Shown: one piece after another, positions 59,273 through 64,000 of the stretch | How the letters are laid out: each line of letters starts with the position of its first letter | Numbering within the stretch: the stretch's first letter is position 1 | Source of the DNA: Streptomyces blattellae | Lineage (GTDB): Bacteria; Actinomycetota; Actinomycetes; Streptomycetales; Streptomycetaceae | Assembly: GCF_009709555.1 (NCBI RefSeq) | Contig: NZ_WJBG01000130.1 | Coordinates: 1 to 64,000, forward strand | Length of the DNA: 64,000 bases | Direction: 5' to 3' | Notes under the pieces: generated by a model | What the model was told of the DNA's origin: nothing | Database searches by the model: none | The model's input: the letters and a program-made list of their open reading frames with translations, nothing else | Made by a program: the position numbers and the translations under genes

Positions 59273-59499
59273 AACAGAGCATCGTAGGCGTTCGAACGTG
59301 GGACCGCCCACCTGCCACCCCACATCTGCTCTCCGGGTGAAAACCAGGAGCGGTGCGGCGACGGTTTGCACAGGTCGTCCCGCACCTATGTCTATATGAC
59401 AAAATCCGCCCTCTTCCCGCCTGGCTCCCGTCTGATTCCCGCCTGATTCCCGCCTGATTCCCGTCCGTCTCCCGGCTGTTGCCGACCTCCGGAGGATCC

Positions 59500-59595
59500 A
59501 TGCACAGCACCGCCCAGCTGATCGGCGCCGCGGCCGCCCTCGTCGGCCTCGGCATCCTGACCCTGGTCAGCGTCCGCAGCATCAGCCGCCGCTAG
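59500..59595 (+). CDS. Small single-pass membrane protein (31 aa)
   Basis: ATG at 59500 with a strong GGAGG four bases upstream and TAG at 59593. The 31 residues are MHSTAQLIGAAAALVGLGIL followed by TLVSVRSISRR: one hydrophobic helix with a positively charged end. Codon bias is typical of genes here. It is divergent from the APC permease and could modulate it. Function unknown. Confidence 0.65.
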   Translation: MHSTAQLIGAAAALVGLGILTLVSVRSISRR

Positions 59596-59713
59596 AGCCC
59601 GGACACCCTCGAATCGGGCACGGACGCCCAGGTCAGTGGCGATCGACTCGGTCCGTTCCGGCCCGCTCCGCAGCGGCGTGAGACGTTATGGAACAAGTTC
59701 GCGCCGCGGCGGT

Positions 59714-59950
59714 TCAGCGGCTGGATGGACTGGGCTGAGCCTCGGCGGGGCGGCTGCGCGAAACGACGCGCAGGCCGCCGGCGTCGACGACCCGGACCTG
59801 CAACGAACCACAGCCGCACCGCGTCCACACCGTGCTGCCTGCCGCGGTGGTGTGCCGGGACACCACTTGGAAGGGCTCGGCGCGGTCCGGCCAGCCACAG
59901 TGCGGGCACAGGGTGCCGGTCGTGCCGGTCATGCCGGTCATGCCGGTCAT
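59714..59950 (-). CDS. Small zinc-ribbon protein
   Basis: A 78-residue protein with four cysteines in two pairs (LCPHCGWPDR and WTRCGCGSLQ), as in zinc ribbons. It begins with a tandem MTG repeat from three copies of ATGACCGGC, so several ATG codons are possible starts; the first, at 59950, overlaps the stop of the upstream gene (ATGA) and has CAGGAG six bases upstream. Function unknown. Confidence 0.7.
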   Translation of the reverse strand: MTGMTGMTGTTGTLCPHCGWPDRAEPFQVVSRHTTAAGSTVWTRCGCGSLQVRVVDAGGLRVVSRSRPAEAQPSPSSR

Positions 59951-60243
59951 GGCAACTCCTGGGGTGAATCGGTGGGGGGGACATGACGGGACGGTGGGGA
60001 CGGTGCGCGGTGGCGGTGTCCGTCAGCGAAAGAGCGCATCCCCGCCCGGTACGGGGCCGCGCCGATCTCACCGCCCAATCGCTGGGCCACCAGCCGGCGT
60101 TCGGCCGCCTCAAGTTCCGCACGCCGCCGCCGGTGCCGGGAGCCGCGCGGTCGGCTGCCGGCGGTCGCCGTCAGCAGCCGAGCCGTGTCGTACAGCGCGC
60201 CGATGATGATGAGCAGTTGGAGCAATACGGCTGCGGTAACCAT
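59947..60243 (-). CDS. Small membrane protein with SHOCT-like motif
   Basis: A 98-residue protein. An N-terminal membrane helix (VTAAVLLQLLIIIGALYDTA) is followed by a basic stretch (SRPRGSRHRRRRAELEAAER) and RLVAQRLGGEIGAAPYRAGM, which resembles the short oligomerisation (SHOCT) motif L..G.I...EY. The ATG at 60243 is the only good start; its stop overlaps the start of the zinc-ribbon gene. Probably a membrane-associated oligomer, role unknown. Confidence 0.65.
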   Translation of the reverse strand: MVTAAVLLQLLIIIGALYDTARLLTATAGSRPRGSRHRRRRAELEAAERRLVAQRLGGEIGAAPYRAGMRSFADGHRHRAPSPPSRHVPPTDSPQELP

Positions 60244-60470
60244 GGCACTGGCCTCGTGAGAAGCGGCTCCACCCGGTGTGAGCGGTCGCTTTCAGCCTGC
60301 GACCCGACGGCCGTCCGGCACTGGGGCCGCTTGGGGCACGGAACGGGCCGACCGTCCTCTTCACGGCGGGGCGCGGTCCCTCGGCACCGCAACGCCCCCG
60401 ATCGACGCCCCGCGCGGTTGAAGCGGGGGCCGCTCGGAGGCGCAGGGACGCCCGGCCCGTGGATCGCCCG

Positions 60471-61370
60471 TCAGTCGTGCGGAACGACCGCGACCGGCGC
60501 CATGGCATGGTGCAGCACCGCGTGCGTGACGGGCCCGATGCGTGCCCTGAGCGGGGGGCGCAGGGTGCGGCGCCCGACGACGAGGAGGCTCGCGCCGGAC
60601 GCGGCCCGGATCAGCGTGGACTGGGCGCGGCCCTCGGTCACGGTCTCGACGACCTCGACGCCGGGGTATTTCTCGCGCCACACCTGCAGGACGGCGGTCA
60701 TGAAACCGAGCCATTCCTCCGCCCGCTGGACCCCGTCCACCAGGCCGATCTCCCCAGGGCCGAGGACGATGAGAGACGGCGGCTGCCAGGCGTGGACGAC
60801 CCGCAGCCGCGCCCCCCGCAGCCGAGCGGCTTCGAAGGCGAACTCGATCACCTCGTCGCACGGGTCTCCGAGGTCGAGGCCCAGGACCACGTCGCGGTAG
60901 CCGGTGCGGGTGGAGCCGCTCCCGTCATCCGCCGGGAAGTGCTCGTCCGTGGCCTCCTCGCCCGCCCTGACGAAGACGACGGGCCGGGTGGCCCGCGCCA
61001 CGACGCCCAGGGCGACCGACCCGACGAGGAGACCGGTGAAGCCGCTCAGGCCGCGCGAGCCCACCACGAGCATGTCGGCCTGCTCGGCGGCAAGGACCAG
61101 GGCGGCGGTGGCCGGGCCCTCGACCTGTTCGTCGTCGAGGCGTATGCCGGGGCAGGCGCGGTGGACGCGCTCCCCGGCCTCACGCAGGACGCGCCGTGCG
61201 AAGTGGCGTTGAGCGGCCGTGGCCGGTTCGCCGTCCTGCCGAGGGTGCCAGTTCCAGGCGTGCACCAGCCGCAGCGGCCGGTCGCGGCGCGCTGCCTCAC
61301 GGGCGGCCCACTCGGCGGCTGCCAGGCTTTCGGCGGATCCGTCGACCCCGGCGATGACGGGCGCAGGCAT
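60471..61370 (-). CDS. Universal stress protein, two USP domains
   Basis: A 299-residue tandem USP. Each half starts with an alpha/beta fold (VIAGVDGSAESLAAAEWAA; DVVLGLDLGDPCDEVIEFAF) and the first ends with the ATP-binding G-x2-G-x9-G(S/T) motif (GSRGLSGFTGLLVGSVA), while the second has a less regular VGRRTLRPPLRARIGPVTHA. The ATG at 61370 has a strong AGGAGGTGA. Such proteins in actinobacteria are linked to low oxygen and dormancy. It is divergent from a second USP gene. Confidence 0.92.
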   Translation of the reverse strand: MPAPVIAGVDGSAESLAAAEWAAREAARRDRPLRLVHAWNWHPRQDGEPATAAQRHFARRVLREAGERVHRACPGIRLDDEQVEGPATAALVLAAEQADMLVVGSRGLSGFTGLLVGSVALGVVARATRPVVFVRAGEEATDEHFPADDGSGSTRTGYRDVVLGLDLGDPCDEVIEFAFEAARLRGARLRVVHAWQPPSLIVLGPGEIGLVDGVQRAEEWLGFMTAVLQVWREKYPGVEVVETVTEGRAQSTLIRAASGASLLVVGRRTLRPPLRARIGPVTHAVLHHAMAPVAVVPHD

Positions 61371-61580
61371 GGCGCTCACCTCCTGGCTCGGTCTGCTCAT
61401 CCGTGGTCTGTTCTTCGGTGCTCTGTTCCTCGGTGTCAGCGTCGCCCCGCGGCCTACCGGCGGGTATGGGCCGCCAGGGCTCCGATCCGGGTCGTTCGGC
61501 CCCCTGCGGGGCGCCCGACCGCGCGAGCAGGCTGGAACTCGCCCGGGTATCGGGTCCCCCGGGCCGGAAGGCGGCACAGC

Positions 61581-62402
61581 ATGGCACGAGCGATCATCGC
61601 CGGGGTCGACCGGTCGGCACGCAGCCGGGCGGCGGCAGACTGGGCCGCGCGCGAGGCCCTGTTGCGCGGGATGCCCCTGCAAGTGGTCCATGTGGCTCCG
61701 TCGGACGGCCCGGACCCCGCGGAGCGGTGGCCGTACCGGCCGGAGACCGTGGCCGACCGTGTGGTCGCCGAACTGGTCGGCCGGCACCCTTCGTTGACGG
61801 CCCGGAGCATGAACGTCACCGGCGCTGCGGTGTCGGTCCTGCGCGCGGTGGCCGAGGAGGCGGAGCTGCTCGTACTCGGCCTGCGCGGCGAGGGCGGTCA
61901 CGCCGGGGTCGTCCTCGGCTCGACCGCCTCCGCCCTGGCCATGGAGTGCGCCCGCCCGGTGGTGCTGGTGCCCGGCACGCTCACCGGTGAGGGACCCCAG
62001 GGCCGCGCCGACGGCGTGACCGTGGGGATCGACGCCCGAAACCCGGCGGGCGGCGTGCTCGGCCTGGCCTTCGAGACCGCCCGGCTGCGCGGCGCCCGCC
62101 TGCACGCCGTGCACGCCTGGTCCCCGCCGGCGGGCGCGGCCATGTCACCCTTCCCCTCCCTGGAGGAGGAGCGGGCGGCCTGGGACAGCGAGGTGCGGCT
62201 GTTGTCCGACGCGCTGCGTCCCTGGCGGAGCGAGTACCCGGAGGTCGAGGTCTTGGAAGACGTCGTGCTGCTTCCCGCCGTCGCGGCGCTCACCCATGCC
62301 GCCGGCAACTCCGGGCTGGCCGTGGCCGGCCGCCACACAGGCGGCACGGCGCTCGCACTGCTGCGGCACGCCCGGTGCCCGGTCGCCGTCGTACCGGCCT
62401 GA
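61581..62402 (+). CDS. Universal stress protein, two USP domains (divergent)
   Basis: A 273-residue tandem USP (AIIAGVDRSARSRAAADWAA at the start; LVLGLRGEGGHAGVVLGSTA for the first nucleotide-binding site; the second half starts GVTVGIDARNPAGGVLGLAF and ends VAGRHTGGTALALLRHARCP). The ATP motif is only partly conserved. The ATG at 61581 has GGAAGG nine bases upstream. It is 73 bp before the hydrogenase maturation protease gene and may be co-transcribed, which supports a hypoxia-type regulon. Confidence 0.9.
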   Translation: MARAIIAGVDRSARSRAAADWAAREALLRGMPLQVVHVAPSDGPDPAERWPYRPETVADRVVAELVGRHPSLTARSMNVTGAAVSVLRAVAEEAELLVLGLRGEGGHAGVVLGSTASALAMECARPVVLVPGTLTGEGPQGRADGVTVGIDARNPAGGVLGLAFETARLRGARLHAVHAWSPPAGAAMSPFPSLEEERAAWDSEVRLLSDALRPWRSEYPEVEVLEDVVLLPAVAALTHAAGNSGLAVAGRHTGGTALALLRHARCPVAVVPA

Positions 62403-62475
62403 CCCCGGTCGGCCCACTCGGCTTGGGCCCTTCGGCCCCTGTGGAGCGAGGCGGCCACGCGTCACCGTGGGAGGC

Positions 62476-62982
62476 ATGAGGAGCCGCGGTCGGATCGCCG
62501 TCATCGGCGTGGGGAACGAGTTCCGGCGCGACGACGGCGTGGGCTGGGCCGTCATCGCCAGGCTGCGCGAGCAGGCCGCGGAACGGCCGCTTCCGCCGGG
62601 CACCGAACTCGCGACCTGCGACGGCGACCCCGGACGCCTGATCGGCCTGTGGGAAGGCGCCCGCCTGGCCGTGGTCGTCGACGCGGCCCACGCTCACCCG
62701 GGCACCCCGGGCCGCGTGCACCGCCTCGAACTCGACGCCGGGCTTCCCGACCAGCCGCCGACCACCAGCTCGCACGGGCTCGGTCTCGGCGAGGCCGTCG
62801 AACTCGCCCGGACGCTGGGCCTGTTGCCGGACCACCTGGTGGTGTACGCCGTGGAGGGCGCCGAGAGTTCGCTCGGCGCCGGCCTCTCCCCCGCCGTCGC
62901 GGCCACCGTCGAGCCCCTGGTGGAGGCCGTCGAGGACGAGATCGCGCGCCACCGGGACACGGCACCCGGGAGGCCCGCATGA
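62476..62982 (+). CDS. Hydrogenase maturation protease (HyaD/HupD family)
   Basis: A 168-residue endopeptidase that clips the C-terminus of the NiFe-hydrogenase large subunit after nickel insertion. The start VIGVGNEFRRDDGVGWAVIA has the nickel-sensing acid (the D in RRDDGVG). LAVVVDAAHAHPGTPG near residue 60 and TSSHGLGLGEAVELARTLG near 95 (with the His ligand) are also typical. It overlaps hypF by 4 bp (ATGA). No hydrogenase structural genes are in the window; they may lie beyond the right end. Confidence 0.9.
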   Translation: MRSRGRIAVIGVGNEFRRDDGVGWAVIARLREQAAERPLPPGTELATCDGDPGRLIGLWEGARLAVVVDAAHAHPGTPGRVHRLELDAGLPDQPPTTSSHGLGLGEAVELARTLGLLPDHLVVYAVEGAESSLGAGLSPAVAATVEPLVEAVEDEIARHRDTAPGRPA

Positions 62983-64000
62983 CCGTGCGCCGCTTCCATG
63001 TGGAAGGCATCGTCCAGGGGGTCGGCTTCCGGCCGTTCGTCTACCGCACCGCGGCCGAGCTCGGCCTCGACGGCTGGGTGGCCAACATCAACGGGCATGT
63101 GGAGGGCGAGGTCGCCGGGCCGGCCCGCGCGATCGAGGAGTTCGCGACGCGCCTCCGCTCCACCGCCCCGGCCCTCGCCCGGGTGCGCGGCGTCCACCTC
63201 AGCGACGGCGCCCGGCAGTCGACGTACGACCGCGGCTTTCGGGTGCGGCACAGCGCCCCGGGGCACGCGGGCACCGCATCCCGCGAGATCCCGCCCGACG
63301 CGGCGATCTGCGATGCGTGCCTCGGCGAACTGCGCGACCCACGCGACCGGCGCTACCGCTACCCGTTCATCAACTGCACCGACTGCGGCCCACGCGCCAC
63401 GATCATCGAAGACCTGCCGTACGACCGGATCCGCACGACCATGCGCCGCTTCCCGCTGTGCCCCGCCTGCGCCGCCGAGTACGCCGACCCCGGCGACCGG
63501 CGCTTCCACGCCGAACCCGTTGCCTGCCCCGCCTGCGGGCCGCGGCTGGCCTGGGAGGAGCTGCGCGGCGAGGACGCGCTGCGGGCGGCGGTGAAGACCG
63601 TTGACACGGGCGGGATCGTCGCGTTGAAGGGGCTGGGCGGCTACCAGTTGGTGTGCGCTGCGGGCGATCCGGCGGCCGTGGCGGAGCTGCGGCGCCGCAA
63701 GGGGCGTCCGGCGAAGCCGTTCGCCGTGATGGTCCCCGACGTCAGGACCGCGGCCCGGCTGGCGCAGATCGGCGCCACGGAACAGCGGGCGCTGACGTCG
63801 CCGGAGCGCCCCGTGGTGCTGCTCGCCCGCCATCGGTGGCGCGGGACGACGCCTCCGCTCGCCCCCGAGGTGCACCCCGGGCTGACCCGCGTCGGCCTGT
63901 TCCTGCCCACCACCGGCCTGCACCACCTCCTGCTCGACGAACTGGCCCGGCCTCTCGTGGTCACCAGCGGCAACCTCAGCGACGAGCCGATCGCCGTCGA
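62979..64000 (+). CDS. hypF: Carbamoyltransferase HypF, 3' end cut off by the window
   Basis: HypF makes the thiocarbamate precursor of the cyanide ligand of NiFe-hydrogenase with HypE. The first 340 residues are present: acylphosphatase domain (VEGIVQGVGFRPFVYRTAAE, residues 8-90), two zinc fingers (CDACLGEL, CTDCGP; CPACAAEY, CPACGP, residues about 108-190), and the YrdC-like domain (LKGLGGYQLVCAAGDPAAVA near 217, RRKGRPAKPFAVM near 243). The C-terminal Kae1-like domain is missing because of the window edge. Start ATG at 62979 overlaps the protease stop. Confidence 0.95.
   Translation, partial: MTVRRFHVEGIVQGVGFRPFVYRTAAELGLDGWVANINGHVEGEVAGPARAIEEFATRLRSTAPALARVRGVHLSDGARQSTYDRGFRVRHSAPGHAGTASREIPPDAAICDACLGELRDPRDRRYRYPFINCTDCGPRATIIEDLPYDRIRTTMRRFPLCPACAAEYADPGDRRFHAEPVACPACGPRLAWEELRGEDALRAAVKTVDTGGIVALKGLGGYQLVCAAGDPAAVAELRRRKGRPAKPFAVMVPDVRTAARLAQIGATEQRALTSPERPVVLLARHRWRGTTPPLAPEVHPGLTRVGLFLPTTGLHHLLLDELARPLVVTSGNLSDEPIAV

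Noticed and set aside
57209-59287. 692-codon open frame on the plus strand
   Set aside because: Antisense shadow of the APC permease; the His/Asp/Gln-rich product is typical of reversed high-GC codons.

Overview
The window looks like a stretch of a Streptomyces (or close actinomycete) chromosome. GC is very high with strong third-position GC bias, GTG and TTG starts are frequent, neighbouring genes often overlap by 4 bp (ATGA/GTGA), and an interspersed repeat of the kind I associate with Streptomyces intergenic DNA is present. No rRNA, tRNA or CRISPR array was seen. Most of the DNA is coding.

Layout. 1-5.1 kb: 3' end of cysN, then a coupled enoyl-CoA hydratase / flavin monooxygenase-OYE fusion pair (anthraniloyl- or salicylyl-CoA type), and a GHKL anti-sigma-like ATPase. 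5.1-9 kb: an arginine deiminase pair (ADI plus a catabolic-type ornithine carbamoyltransferase) and a luciferase-like oxidoreductase with a MarR regulator. 9-13.1 kb: the Pnkp/Hen1 RNA-repair cassette; the Pnkp ligase domain carries an in-frame repeat insertion. 13.2-20.4 kb: a conserved hypothetical, a MazG-type pyrophosphohydrolase coupled to an AAA ATPase, a SepF-like protein, a divergent YceI/MarR pair, and a large FAD/Fe-S oxidoreductase followed by an IS110 remnant. 20.9-23.3 kb: an ECF sigma factor, a Met/His-rich membrane protein and a DUF998 protein.

23.4-28 kb: the most interesting accessory island. An NB-ARC/TPR (NLR-like) protein has an N-terminal amyloid-like motif. A 150-aa protein 2 kb away ends in a similar motif. 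Between them lie two coupled minus-strand genes. I read this as a candidate NLR/effector amyloid-signalling (cell-death or defence) cassette. 28.2-35.6 kb: a truncated YdeI/OmdA gene, a VanW-family exported protein, a membrane Ser/Thr kinase, and a DUF1611-like P-loop protein coupled to an ABC exporter whose ATPase motifs are degenerate.

35.8-48 kb: a catabolic locus under one LacI regulator. Five near-identical 14-bp operators (consensus TGCTAACGWTAGCA) lie in front of its genes: a D-2-hydroxyacid dehydrogenase/APH kinase/cupin operon, an FAH-family hydrolase, lacI itself, an FMN reductase, and an enolase-like/extradiol dioxygenase/CMD/Zn-alcohol dehydrogenase operon; an MFS transporter is part of the locus. 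The enolase homologue and the dioxygenase have each lost catalytic residues, so their chemistry may differ from the named families. 48-53.7 kb: a LysR regulator and CoA-linked genes (3-hydroxyacyl-CoA dehydrogenase, glutaryl-CoA-type dehydrogenase, CaiB CoA-transferase, DUF35) plus a ruined ETF-alpha gene.

54.1-55.7 kb: a small island bounded by 21-bp direct repeats, holding an AbiEii-type nucleotidyltransferase toxin with its coupled partner and a frameshifted N-terminal fragment of a large defence-type NTPase. 55.8-64 kb: a TrmA/RumA-like RNA methyltransferase, an APC permease, three small proteins, two universal stress proteins, and a hydrogenase maturation protease coupled to hypF, which runs off the window end.
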